13,344 nt of DNA from an uncultured Candidatus Melainabacteria bacterium (GCA_937891325.1 CALAFU010000209.1:1-13344); one strand, 5' to 3'; shown: positions 1 to 6,742, numbered from the stretch's first letter. Notes: generated by a model from the letters alone, not told the origin. Made by a program: numbers and translations.

Positions 1-226
1 CATCAACGTTAATTTCTTTAGGGTTCAAATTAGTGAATGAATAATGCATAAGTATTTGGAAACGATTCATCATCCAGCCTGAAAAAGCACCTAAAAGTAC
101 AAGACTTATTGTAACTGTGATTGAGGACATCAAGTCTTTACTTTTGGCTACATTACCCTTCTCACGTTCTTTCTCCCGTCGTCTGGGTGTGGCTTCTTCG
201 GTTCTATCTGCGGCATCGTTTGCCAT
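1..226 (-). CDS. flhB: Flagellar export switch protein FlhB, N-terminal part (runs off window)
   Basis: The first 75 codons read from the ATG at 226 and run off the left edge. The N-terminus has the FlhB signature: a charged start with RTEEATPRRREKEREKGNVA, then SKDL, followed by a first hydrophobic segment (about residues 35-52). In the family, FlhB is a membrane protein of the type III export gate whose cytoplasmic autocleaving domain (NPTH motif, not in view) switches export from rod/hook to filament substrates. It starts 24 bp after fliR, as the last visible gene of fliP-fliQ-fliR-flhB. An AAAGGA-like ribosome site overlaps the fliR stop but lies farther than usual from the ATG. It could in principle be SctU, but its neighbours are clearly flagellar. 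Confidence 0.9.
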   Translation of the reverse strand, partial: MANDAADRTEEATPRRREKEREKGNVAKSKDLMSSITVTISLVLLGAFSGWMMNRFQILMHYSFTNLNPKEINVD

Positions 227-250
227 TTTTAAGCTATTTTATCCTTTCTT

Positions 251-1033
251 TTAAAATAACGCTGCGACCTGCATCAGAACTTTTTCTAACAATATTCTAG
301 AATATTCTGCAATAGGACGCATAAATATCATACACAATAACAATCCGACATAGATTTTCAACGGCATTGCTACCATAAAGATATTCATTTGTGGCATTAG
401 TTTTGATACGAAGCCTAATAAAATATCCTTGATTAACAACACGCTGAAAATTGGCATTGAAATTCCGATTGCGATTACGAACATTTGCCCTGTCATATAG
501 ATTACTCTTTGAACAAGAGTTCCGTCAAAAATGAAGGAATAACCAATTGGCACATGTGCAAAACTACTGTAAACTGCTGAAAACAACCATTGATGAGCAT
601 TCAAACTAATAAAGATTAGGGTTAAAAGGATAGTGAATGCTTGCGAGATAATAGGTGAAGTTGTGCCTGATACAGGATTTAAGGCTTGGCTGATAGACAA
701 ACCCATTTGAATGGAAAACATATTTGCACCAAGTTCGGCAGCTAAGAAAACTAAGTTCGCACAAAATCCAATGATATAACCAATTGCAAATTCTTTAATC
801 ATTACAACGGTTAAACCTGCAATATCGTGCGGTATCATAAATTGAGTGTGACCTTGTACAAATGGATAAATTATGAATGCGATAAAGCAAACAAGCCAAA
901 TTTTAACCTGCATAGGGATTGGGTAAGTTGAAAATAGCGGTGCAGAAGTCAATAGACCGCTTATTCTTGTGAAAACCGCCATAAAAACGATGATATTTGC
1001 AGGTGTGAAAATTTGTAATAATGTAAAATCCAC
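251..1033 (-). CDS. fliR: Flagellar biosynthesis protein FliR
   Basis: This 260-aa polytopic membrane protein has the usual FliR length. Visible family motifs are the FTRISGLLTSAPLFS segment near residue 20, IQMGLSISQALNP near residue 108, and LMPQMNIFMVAMPLKIYVG near residue 212. FliR joins FliP and FliQ in the helical FliP5-FliQ4-FliR1 export gate at the core of the flagellar basal body, through which rod, hook and filament subunits pass. It lies 9 bp downstream of fliQ and 24 bp upstream of flhB in one operon. The second FliR homologue, at 8169-8948, is clearly divergent, so the two are not a recent duplication. Confidence 0.95.
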   Translation of the reverse strand: MDFTLLQIFTPANIIVFMAVFTRISGLLTSAPLFSTYPIPMQVKIWLVCFIAFIIYPFVQGHTQFMIPHDIAGLTVVMIKEFAIGYIIGFCANLVFLAAELGANMFSIQMGLSISQALNPVSGTTSPIISQAFTILLTLIFISLNAHQWLFSAVYSSFAHVPIGYSFIFDGTLVQRVIYMTGQMFVIAIGISMPIFSVLLIKDILLGFVSKLMPQMNIFMVAMPLKIYVGLLLCMIFMRPIAEYSRILLEKVLMQVAALF

Positions 1034-1042
1034 TTGCGACCT

Positions 1043-1312
1043 CTATTTTATCAACCCAGGAATCATATCGAAAAATTCGTTTGTTGTTTGAATTACTAAA
1101 CTCATCATCCATGGCATTAATACAATCAATGCAATTACGCCCGCAATGATTTTCGGTACGATTGTAAGTGTAGATTCTTGAATTTGTGTGATTGTTTGAA
1201 AGATACTAACCGTCAAACCGACTACAATGCCGACAAGTAGAACAGGTGTAGAAATTTCCAAAATCAGCACAAACATTTTTTGTAAAAGTGTTATAACTAT
1301 ATCTTGTTCCAT
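1043..1312 (-). CDS. fliQ: Flagellar biosynthesis protein FliQ
   Basis: This protein of 89 aa has the standard FliQ size, with two transmembrane hairpin helices (about residues 15-40 and 50-75). The conserved inter-helix stretch reads SIFQTITQIQESTLTIVPKI, as in flagellar FliQ. It is one of the subunits of the FliP-FliQ-FliR export gate in the inner membrane. It is spaced 15 bp from fliP and 9 bp from fliR, consistent with translation from a shared mRNA. Unlike the second copy (8951-9457), it has no extra C-terminal tail. Confidence 0.94.
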   Translation of the reverse strand: MEQDIVITLLQKMFVLILEISTPVLLVGIVVGLTVSIFQTITQIQESTLTIVPKIIAGVIALIVLMPWMMSLVIQTTNEFFDMIPGLIK

Positions 1313-1327
1313 TAATTTTCCTCAATT

Positions 1328-2092
1328 CTAACTTGCAGCCGCAAAACCTTCTACAAGTGATTTTATGATTAAGTACCAACCGTCAACCATTACAAACATA
1401 ATCAGTTTGAACGGTAACGCGATTGTTGTCGGTGGCAAGAACATCATACCCATTGAAACAAGTACGCTGGAGATTACGATGTCGATTACCAAGAATGGCA
1501 AGAAAATTACGAAACCAATTTTAAACGCTGTGTTTAATTCACTGATAATAAATGAAGGAATTAAAACGTAAGTCGGTACATCGTCTATGTTTCTAGGTTT
1601 GTCAATTTTCGCCATTTTTACGAATAACGCAAGTTCTTTTTCATCAGTTTGCGCAAACATAAACGCTCGAACAGGCTTGATACCTCTATCCAAAGCGGCT
1701 TGTTGCGTAATTTGATTGTTCATATAAGGTTGTAACGCTTCCTTGTTAATTTTGTTGATTGTAGGAGCCATAACAAAGAAGGTTAAAATAAGTGCCAAAC
1801 TGATTAACACTTGGTTTGGTGGTAAAGAACCTGCCCCTAATGCTTGTCTTGTAAGCGCCAAAACGATTGCTATTCGGACAAACGCAGTTGTCATAATAAA
1901 GATACTTGGTGCTAAAGTTAAAATAGTCAACCAAATAAGGATTTGAATACCGTTTGAAAAGTCTTGAGGCGTGTTAGCAGGTTGCATTCCTATATTAATA
2001 TTAGGAAAAGACAAGGCTGCACTTGCCATTGGCGCAAACATAAATAGCGCACCGACGGTAAACATTACCTTTCTCAATAAATTTTTGTTCAT
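1328..2092 (-). CDS. fliP: Flagellar biosynthesis protein FliP
   Basis: This 254-aa protein has a cleavable-looking signal peptide (basic start MNKNLLRK, hydrophobic core, probable cut after the ASA at about residue 25), as in proteobacterial FliP. Typical flagellar motifs follow: SLPPNQVLI, a FFVMAP-type segment, INKEAL, SELNTAFKIGF, SMGMMFLPP and the C-terminal PFKLIMFVMVDGWYLI. FliP forms the pentameric core of the export gate. It is the first gene of its operon, about 110 bp downstream of the rpmA terminator, so it should have its own promoter; I could not pick out a convincing one in 2093-2190. The SD is a modest AGGGA six bases before the ATG. No fliO precedes it here; the only fliO in the window is in the second cluster. 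Confidence 0.95.
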   Translation of the reverse strand: MNKNLLRKVMFTVGALFMFAPMASAALSFPNINIGMQPANTPQDFSNGIQILIWLTILTLAPSIFIMTTAFVRIAIVLALTRQALGAGSLPPNQVLISLALILTFFVMAPTINKINKEALQPYMNNQITQQAALDRGIKPVRAFMFAQTDEKELALFVKMAKIDKPRNIDDVPTYVLIPSFIISELNTAFKIGFVIFLPFLVIDIVISSVLVSMGMMFLPPTTIALPFKLIMFVMVDGWYLIIKSLVEGFAAAS

Positions 2093-2189
2093 TTTTATCC
2101 CTAATCTCGATTTTGTGATAGTTTTCCTTTTTTATTCTAAAGGATTTTTATACTTAGGGCTATTTATTAAATTTTAGTAACATAAATGA

Positions 2190-2227
2190 AACAACAAAGA
2201 GGCGCGGTTGATTTCATCAACCGCGCC
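2190..2227 (-). terminator. Intrinsic terminator after rpmA
   Basis: A perfect 12-bp, GC-rich inverted repeat (2201-2212 with 2216-2227, 3-nt loop) starts 22 bp beyond the rpmA stop. On the minus strand it is followed by TCTTTGTTGTTT, a moderately U-rich tail. It separates the ribosomal protein operon from the flagellar operon downstream. Confidence 0.85.
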
Positions 2228-2249
2228 TTCTAAAAATCTATGCAGTTAA

Positions 2250-2513
2250 CTATTTGCTTTCAACAGCATAAACGCTAACTTGTTTTCTATCACGTCTGTG
2301 TGGTTCGAATTTTACTTGACCGTCGATTAAAGCGAACAATGTATCATCTGAACCGATACCTACGTTGTTACCTGGGTGGATTTTAGTTCCTCTTTGGCGA
2401 ACGATGATGTTGCCTGTTTTAACCATTTCACCGCCGAATTTTTTAACGCCTAAACGTTGAGCTTCGGAATCACGTCCGTTACGGGTAGAACCCATCCCTT
2501 TCTTATGTGCCAT
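2250..2513 (-). CDS. rpmA: 50S ribosomal protein bL27
   Basis: This 87-aa protein begins MAHKKGMGSTRNGRDS, the conserved N-terminus that reaches toward the peptidyl transferase centre, followed by the family blocks QRLGVKKFGG, RQRGTKIHPG and NNVGIGSDDTLFALIDG. The length is normal. There is no Firmicutes-type N-terminal extension needing proteolytic removal. The sequence reads much like cyanobacterial L27. It is the second gene of rplU-rpmA, 45 bp after rplU, and is closed by the terminator at 2201-2227. Confidence 0.97.
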   Translation of the reverse strand: MAHKKGMGSTRNGRDSEAQRLGVKKFGGEMVKTGNIIVRQRGTKIHPGNNVGIGSDDTLFALIDGQVKFEPHRRDRKQVSVYAVESK

Positions 2514-2558
2514 TTTATACCTACTTTCTAATTAAATATTACCGTAATAACTTTAAGT

Positions 2559-2915
2559 TTATGCTTCTGTTGTTTCTGCAGCTTCAGCTGCTTTTTTAGA
2601 AGCTGTTGTTCTGATTTTGTTAATCATAACTCTTGTGTATTGTTGTCTGTGACCACGTTTTACACGGTAACCTTTTTTAGGTCTTTGTTTGTAAACGATA
2701 ACTTTCTTAGCTTTGTCATGACCCATGATAACGCCTTCAGCACTTGCATTTTTTACGTATGGTTGACCAACTTTTGATTTTTTACCGTTAACTACCATAA
2801 CAACTTTGTCAAATACAACTTTGTCATCTTTTTCGCCTTCAAGTAGTTCTACGTCTAAGTAACGACCTTCTTCTACTTGGTATTGTTTTCCGCCTGTTTC
2901 TACTATTGCGTACAT
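2559..2915 (-). CDS. rplU: 50S ribosomal protein bL21
   Basis: This 118-aa protein starts MYAIVETGGKQYQVEEGRYL, the L21 signature, and contains the KRPKKGYR-like rRNA-binding region (YKQRPKKGYRVKRGHRQQYT). The alanine/glutamate-rich end (SKKAAEAAETTEA) makes it about 15 residues longer than the typical family member. It has a good SD (AAAGGGAT, then five bases to ATG). A promoter at 3009-3037 gives a leader of about 85 nt. The leader contains a possible stem (AATCGC/GCGATT, 2940-2945 with 2968-2973) that could be an autoregulatory element, as is known for L21 leaders in other bacteria. Confidence 0.97.
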   Translation of the reverse strand: MYAIVETGGKQYQVEEGRYLDVELLEGEKDDKVVFDKVVMVVNGKKSKVGQPYVKNASAEGVIMGHDKAKKVIVYKQRPKKGYRVKRGHRQQYTRVMINKIRTTASKKAAEAAETTEA

Positions 2916-3008
2916 TTTTAAATCCCTTTCTATTTGAGGAATCGCAACCTTTTTCAGATTTTTTAAAGCGATTTACCTATCTAACTGTAATACTATTTGT
3001 GTAATCTT

Positions 3009-3037
3009 ATTATTTACCGCTAAAATTCCGCTGTCAA
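3009..3037 (-). promoter_or_regulatory. Sigma70-type promoter for rplU-rpmA
   Basis: On the minus strand a perfect TTGACA (-35, 3037-3032) lies 17 bp from AATAAT (-10, 3014-3009). The predicted start near 3001 leaves a leader of about 85 nt before rplU. TAATAA with 19-bp spacing is an alternative -10. Confidence 0.7.
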
Positions 3038-3056
3038 GCATGTTTTAAAATATTTT

Positions 3057-3150
3057 TAAAGACGTTAAGACTATAAGTCATTTATAATTAGAACGACAAT
3101 TCTTTTGTAGTTCGACTTAAAGACTTAACTCTTATAGCCTTATAGACTAT
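3057..3150. repeat. Intergenic octamer-arm palindromic repeat, copy R1
   Basis: This copy has two arms built of (A/T)TAAG motifs about 8 bp apart (GTTAAG, CTATAAG on the left; CTTAAAGA, CTTAACTC, TTATAGCC, TTATAGAC on the right). They surround a core ending in TAGTTCGACTTA. It has the same orientation as R5 and the opposite one to R2-R4. Its right end includes the stop codon (TAG, 3149-3147) of the MerR-like gene. The copies are listed at 9474, 10600, 11993 and 13228. Confidence 0.75.
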
Positions 3151-3719
3151 TCAAAGATTCTTTTCCACAATGGTTTTTGGCGTTCTTCTATGTATTCAAG
3201 TCTTTTTGCTAATTTTTTATTATCTTCTAGCAGTTGTTCAACTTGTTGAGCCAATTTTTGATTATCTTTTTTATATTCGCCAGCCTCAATTAATTTTTCT
3301 GAGAATTGAGACGCGTCAATGTGATTTTTGATATCATCTGTAATTTTTCCGGCAACGGCTTCTGCAAGCATTTGAAGGGTTTGATTTGTAACGTTTAAAG
3401 TCACATTTCTAACCTCTGGAATTTGTTGCGGAGTTGTTTCTAGAGCTGTTGATTTAATTTCTTCATCTTCTTTTTCAGGCATTTCCAAAGGTGTTTTGTG
3501 TATACGGTAACAAATTTGGTCATTTGTGTACCCTTGTGATTTTAAACTAATGCCTTTTTTAAGTTTGAAAATTCCGATATCGTCAAAGAAAACAGTGCCG
3601 TCTTTTGCTTCGTAAATTGGGTCAATTTGCCAATCTTTAACAAAGTTTTCTAGCGCTCTTACGTCAATATAATAGTTATCTTCGTTTAATTTTTTTAAAA
3701 CATCTTCTTTTCTGTACAT
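3147..3719 (-). CDS. MerR-like DNA-binding protein with C-terminal coiled coil
   Basis: The protein is 190 aa. Residues about 1-70 resemble a MerR-type winged-helix domain: a start resembling the recognition region, VRALENFVKDWQIDP near residue 20, a wing-like KDGTVFFDDIGIFKL at 39-53, then a helix ending GYTNDQI. A Pro/Glu-rich linker (78-102) follows, then a segment NVTLNVTNQTLQMLAEAVAG, and a charged predicted coiled coil (about 140-182) ending KPLWKRIFE. I cannot name the family; the wHTH call rests on pattern only. It lies 10 bp after smpB and is probably cotranscribed with it. The SD AAAAGGG is well placed. It could regulate, or could scaffold DNA rather than act as a classical repressor or activator. 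Confidence 0.7.
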   Translation of the reverse strand: MYRKEDVLKKLNEDNYYIDVRALENFVKDWQIDPIYEAKDGTVFFDDIGIFKLKKGISLKSQGYTNDQICYRIHKTPLEMPEKEDEEIKSTALETTPQQIPEVRNVTLNVTNQTLQMLAEAVAGKITDDIKNHIDASQFSEKLIEAGEYKKDNQKLAQQVEQLLEDNKKLAKRLEYIEERQKPLWKRIFE

Positions 3720-3729
3720 TTCAACCCTT

Positions 3730-4179
3730 TTAGTAATTTTTTAGTTTTCTTTGAATATCTCTATTTTGAGTTTTTTTAGTTATATCTTCACGCTTATCGT
3801 AAAGTTTTTTACCTTTTGCTAAACCAATTTCAAGTTTTGCATATCCTCTTGTAAGGAACAATTCTAAAGGTACGATTGTGTAACCTTCTTTTTTGATTTT
3901 CATTTCAATTTTTAGAATTTCTTTTCTGTTTAAAAGAAGTTTTCTTGTTCTTTCTGGCTCGTGGTTATATCTGTTGCCTTGTTCATATTTTGAGATGTGG
4001 CAATTGTACAAGAAAATTTCACCTTTTTCAATCTTCGCAAAGCTGTCTTTTAAATTTACAGCCCCTTTTCTGATAGACTTAATTTCAGTCCCAGCAAGGA
4101 CAATGCCGGCAATGAATTTATCAAATATAAGAAAATCGTGAAACGCTTTTCTGTTTGTTGATATAACTTTTTTGTCCAT
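3730..4179 (-). CDS. smpB: SsrA-binding protein SmpB
   Basis: SmpB binds tmRNA (SsrA) and brings it to stalled ribosomes in trans-translation. From the ATG at 4179 the protein is 149 aa, typical for SmpB. It has family blocks TNRKAFHDF near the N-terminus, FIAGIVLAGTEIKSIRKGAVNLKD, CHISKYEQGNRYNHEPERTRKLL, KIKKEGYTIVPLELF, the K-rich GLAKGKKLYDKRE motif, and a basic C-terminal tail. An upstream in-frame TTG at 4197 would add six residues and overlap the preceding gene; I prefer 4179 because SmpB normally begins at this lysine-rich MDKK-like start. The ATG has no clear SD and lies at the predicted transcription start of the promoter at 4186-4214. The tmRNA gene is not in the window. Confidence 0.94.
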   Translation of the reverse strand: MDKKVISTNRKAFHDFLIFDKFIAGIVLAGTEIKSIRKGAVNLKDSFAKIEKGEIFLYNCHISKYEQGNRYNHEPERTRKLLLNRKEILKIEMKIKKEGYTIVPLELFLTRGYAKLEIGLAKGKKLYDKREDITKKTQNRDIQRKLKNY

Positions 4180-4185
4180 AACTAA

Positions 4186-4214
4186 ATTATACCGCAAACT
4201 TTGAACCTTGCCAA
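4186..4214 (-). promoter_or_regulatory. Predicted promoter giving a leaderless smpB mRNA
   Basis: On the minus strand TTGGCA (4214-4209), 17 bp, then a perfect TATAAT (4191-4186). The base seven positions past the -10 box is the A of the smpB ATG (4179). The TAA stop of the upstream radical SAM gene (4189-4187) lies inside the TATAAT box. No SD precedes the ATG. Confidence 0.6.
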
Positions 4215-5107
4215 GAGTCTCGGCGAATTAGTTCAGCATCAATCTTGTTCAAACATTCAAACTTTTTGCCAATCCATTTTGGCTCTACAAGAGTTGATTT
4301 CAAGCCGCTTCCTGCAATTCTATGTAAAGTTGTTTCAGGTGGTAAAAGTTCAATTGCATCACAACAAAGGTTAACGTATTCCATTTCGTCCATAAATTCA
4401 AACTCTCCGTGTTCGTACATTCTAGTAATTTCAGTACCGCGAAGTCCACATATCATGTGAAGCTTGATGCCATCAACTCTTAATTTTGCCAACAATTTGA
4501 TAGTTTCCATCATCTCGTCGTGAGTTTCCCATAGACCGAAAATTACGTGAACGCAAGTGTTTATGCCTCGTTCTTTTGTTATTTCGTAAGCCTTTAAGAA
4601 ACAATCTAAATCGTGACCGCGATTAATTCTTTCAAGAGTTTTGTTGTGCATAGATTGAAGTCCGTATTCAATCCAAGTTTCATATTTGTCTTTGTAACCT
4701 GCAATTAAATCAAGTTTTTCTTCATCAACGCAGTCTGGACGTGTTCCGATAGAAATTCCGACAATGTCCGGGTGGTCTAAAGATGCGTCATAAATCGTTT
4801 TCAATTCTTCAACAGGTTTGTAGGTGTTAGAAAAAGATTGAAAATAAGACATATATTTTACGGCTTTGAATCGTTCAGTAAGATATTGAGCACCAAAATC
4901 TAACTGCTCTTTAATTGACATATTTGCAGAATGTGATTGAGAAAAACTTCCGCCGTCATCGCAATAAATACAGCCATGTTTGCCGTTTTGTCTGTTTGGA
5001 CACGAAAAACCGGCGTCAAGTGTTATTTTGTAAACCTTAACGCCGAATTTTTCTTTTAAATATTCGCTAAATTGATTGTAGCGTTTTTCTGTACCATGGA
5101 AAAACAT
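4187..5107 (-). CDS. Radical SAM protein, YhcC/YtqA type (TIGR01212-like)
   Basis: This 306-aa protein has the iron-sulfur cysteines in the long-spaced form of this family: Cys36, Cys46 and Cys49 (FSCPNRQNGKHGCIYCDDGG). Other family blocks are FQSFSNTYKP near residue 88, ISIGTRPDCV near residue 118, IEYGLQSMHNKTLERINRGH near residue 141, HVIFGLWET near residue 187, and KLHMICGLRGT. These proteins bind a [4Fe-4S] cluster and S-adenosylmethionine; the substrate is not established to my knowledge, though relatives act on tRNA (Elp3-like). It starts 6 bp after the zinc-ribbon gene, without an obvious SD, suggesting translational coupling. Its stop codon overlaps the smpB promoter. Confidence 0.9.
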   Translation of the reverse strand: MFFHGTEKRYNQFSEYLKEKFGVKVYKITLDAGFSCPNRQNGKHGCIYCDDGGSFSQSHSANMSIKEQLDFGAQYLTERFKAVKYMSYFQSFSNTYKPVEELKTIYDASLDHPDIVGISIGTRPDCVDEEKLDLIAGYKDKYETWIEYGLQSMHNKTLERINRGHDLDCFLKAYEITKERGINTCVHVIFGLWETHDEMMETIKLLAKLRVDGIKLHMICGLRGTEITRMYEHGEFEFMDEMEYVNLCCDAIELLPPETTLHRIAGSGLKSTLVEPKWIGKKFECLNKIDAELIRRDSWQGSKFAV

Positions 5108-5113
5108 TATAAA

Positions 5114-5287
5114 TTAGTTGTTTTCGCCTTCAGCTTCTTTAGGAATAGGGTAAACATAGTGTTCACCGCAAGCTGGGCATACAACTTCTTGTTGTTTACC
5201 GTCTTCTAAAACTGCTACTTCAAATAATTGTTTGCAACCTGATTGTGTGCATCTGATAGCCCAAGTTGGTCTTACAAGTCTTGCCAT
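5114..5287 (-). CDS. Small zinc-ribbon protein, 57 aa, function unknown
   Basis: An ORF of 57 codons reads from ATG 5287 to TAA 5114. It carries two cysteine pairs, CTQSGC (residues 13-18) and CPAC (residues 38-41), consistent with a single zinc ribbon, and ends in an acidic, polar tail (KEAEGENN). A GGAG ribosome site and the promoter at 5317-5345 precede it. It is too short for many gene-callers but has strong coding character. It heads the transcript that continues into the radical SAM gene 6 bp downstream. I do not recognise the family; a small nucleic-acid or protein-binding role is only a guess. Confidence 0.85.
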   Translation of the reverse strand: MARLVRPTWAIRCTQSGCKQLFEVAVLEDGKQQEVVCPACGEHYVYPIPKEAEGENN

Positions 5288-5316
5288 TTTTTAATTTCTC
5301 CTTTTTTCTTAATCTT

Positions 5317-5345
5317 ATCTTATCACAGTAAAGAAAAATTGTAAA
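5317..5345 (-). promoter_or_regulatory. Promoter for the zinc-ribbon/radical SAM operon
   Basis: On the minus strand TTTACA (5345-5340), 17 bp, then TAAGAT (5322-5317). This places the start about 25 bp before the zinc-ribbon ATG, leaving room for the GGAG site. It is divergent from the plus-strand promoter at 5379-5406. Confidence 0.55.
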
Positions 5346-5378
5346 ATGGATTAAGATGTACTGAACTCTTACATGGGG

Positions 5379-5406
5379 TTGAAAATTTTTGAAAATAAGT
5401 TATAAT
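5379..5406 (+). promoter_or_regulatory. Plus-strand promoter for the candidate RNA
   Basis: TTGAAA (5379-5384), 16 bp, then a perfect TATAAT (5401-5406). The predicted start is near 5413, immediately before the strand AACAGGTGG that closes the candidate RNA structure. Confidence 0.65.
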
Positions 5407-5412
5407 ATAAAT

Positions 5413-5626
5413 ATAACAGGTGGCTATCGGTTTCACCGATATTTAATACCTTGTTTAGTTTATAGAACTAGCACTAGGAGAGCAATAAATAGTGCTAGTT
5501 TTTCCATTTTAAATAATACGGATATTACAAAAAGGATTATTAGCATTTTTGCTTTTACCATAGGCATCACCCCTTTCTTGGCGTAAGAAACACCATTTAA
5601 AAAGGATTTAGGTAACCACCTGTTAA
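5413..5626 (+). ncRNA. Candidate structured RNA of about 210 nt, family unknown
   Basis: No convincing protein gene occupies 5346-5710. The 5' strand AACAGGTGG (5415-5423) is the exact complement of CCACCTGTT (5616-5624). The closing helix can extend by pairs that include a G-U wobble. Inside are a 7-bp hairpin (5425-5431/5435-5441), a possible helix TACCT/AGGTA (5447-5451/5610-5614), an 11-bp hairpin AACTAGCACTA/TAGTGCTAGTT (5466-5476/5490-5500) followed by a T-run, and a small hairpin TTTCTT/AAGAAA near 5574-5590. The 11-bp hairpin with U-run could be an internal terminator giving a short RNA of about 90 nt. I checked by eye for 6S, tmRNA, SRP and RNase P hallmarks and saw none. The alternative is a MITE whose ends are the 9-bp (14-bp imperfect) inverted repeat. 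Confidence 0.5.
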
Positions 5627-5708
5627 ATTAAATTTTCAATGTACTTACATTTTTATTCTAGCACGAGGTTTAAAAAAGTATGTACATTAAATTAATGATA
5701 TTTATTGT

Positions 5709-5749
5709 AAAAAAGAGGCGGAGCCGTTTTACGGCTCCGCCTCTTTTTT
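5709..5749. terminator. Strong bidirectional terminator
   Basis: A GC-rich stem of at least 17 bp with a 3-nt loop (5711-5727 with 5731-5747) is flanked by AAAAAA on the left and TTTTTT on the right, so it works as an intrinsic terminator on both strands. It closes the minus-strand DUF1858-NfeD-SPFH operon 13 bp after its last stop. It would also stop a plus-strand transcript from the promoter at 5379, which supports real transcription there. Confidence 0.93.
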
Positions 5750-5761
5750 ATTATCTTTAAA

Positions 5762-6733
5762 TTATTTATGGTCGAACATTTGTTTAATGCCGTCAACAGA
5801 AGAAAGAACTCCTGTTGCTTCATAAGGCATATAAACAACTTTGTTGTTTTGACCAGATGCAATACCTTTTAATGTTTCTAGGTATTTCATAGCGATTAAG
5901 TATTGATCTGGTTTACCTTTGTCGCCGATTGCATTAATGATTAATTCAACTGCTTGTTTTTCACCTTCTGCTTCAAGTACACGAGCTTTTGCAATACCGT
6001 CAGCTCTCAAGATTGCGGCTTGTTTTTCACCTTCTGCTTTGTTAATTGCAGCTTCTTTTTCCCCTTGAGCTTGAAGAATTGCAGATTGTTTCATACCTTC
6101 TGATTCAAGGATTACAGCACGTTTTTCACGTTCTGCTTTCATTTGTTTTTCCATTGCTGCTTGAATGTCAGCAGGTGGGTTGATGTCTTGAAGTTCTACG
6201 CGGTTAACTTTTACACCCCATTTGTTAGTAGCTTCGTCTAAGATTTCTCTTAATTCTTGGTTAATTTGGTCACGAGAAATAAGAGTTTCATCTAAGTCTA
6301 ATTTACCAACTAATTGTCTCAAGTTTGTTTGAGTCAATTTTTCGATTGCATCTAACAAGTTTGAAATTTCATAAACTGCTGATTTTGCATCAACGATTTG
6401 GAAGTATAATAAAGCGTTAATGCTGATTGTAACGTTATCTTTTGTGATTACGTTTTGTCTTGGAAAATCGTAAACAGTTTCTCTTTTGTTAATGCTTTTT
6501 AGAATTTTGTTGTAAGTATAAACTTGACCGTCTAAGCCTTTTTGTCTTTCTTTCCACTCAATTCCGCAAGGTGCATCAATGAATGGGATAATGAAGTTTA
6601 ACCCTGGAGTTAAGGTTTTGTGGTATTTACCTAAACGTTCAATGATAACCTCTTCCATTTGTTTAACAATGATTACACCGAATTTGATGTAAGCAATTGC
6701 TAAAACTATTACTAAAATTAATAAAATGTCCAT
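5762..6733 (-). CDS. SPFH/band 7 slipin-type membrane protein (QmcA/paraslipin-like)
   Basis: This 323-aa protein has an N-terminal membrane anchor (about 2-20), an SPFH domain (VKQMEEVIIERLGKYHKTL at about 23-41, the IPFID turn near 49-53, NVITKDNVTI near 94-103), and a long helical region with AEGEKQAA-type repeats at about 205-260. The end is KYLETLKGIASGQNNKVVYMP. Slipins oligomerise into membrane cages; bacterial ones are tied to membrane quality control and are usually paired with NfeD, as here (nfeD ends 9 bp upstream). Compared with E. coli QmcA as I recall it, residues about 54-85 contain roughly 20 extra residues between the IPFID turn and the DFPRQ strand. Confidence 0.92.
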   Translation of the reverse strand: MDILLILVIVLAIAYIKFGVIIVKQMEEVIIERLGKYHKTLTPGLNFIIPFIDAPCGIEWKERQKGLDGQVYTYNKILKSINKRETVYDFPRQNVITKDNVTISINALLYFQIVDAKSAVYEISNLLDAIEKLTQTNLRQLVGKLDLDETLISRDQINQELREILDEATNKWGVKVNRVELQDINPPADIQAAMEKQMKAEREKRAVILESEGMKQSAILQAQGEKEAAINKAEGEKQAAILRADGIAKARVLEAEGEKQAVELIINAIGDKGKPDQYLIAMKYLETLKGIASGQNNKVVYMPYEATGVLSSVDGIKQMFDHK

Positions 6734-6742
6734 TTTTTCTCC

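Noticed and set aside
251..2092. Recent duplication as the origin of the two export-gate sets
   Set aside because: The homologues differ widely in sequence, signal peptide, tail and motif residues, so duplication would have to be ancient or one set acquired.
1365..2177. Plus-strand ORFs over fliP
   Set aside because: Antisense shadows of a clear fliP; hydrophobic only because the opposite strand codes for membrane helices.
4180..4197. Longer smpB from a TTG at 4197
   Set aside because: It adds only six residues and overlaps the previous gene; the family start and promoter position both favour the ATG at 4179.
5389..5586. A plus-strand ORF of 65 codons starting at TTG
   Set aside because: It starts inside the promoter (before the TATAAT), has no SD, and runs through the hairpins; the composition does not look like a protein.
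5413..5626. 6S RNA, tmRNA, SRP RNA, RNase P RNA or a known riboswitch
   Set aside because: I saw no tmRNA CCA end or tag, no RNase P core, no SRP helix 8 motif and no riboswitch consensus; 6S-like topology cannot be fully excluded by eye.
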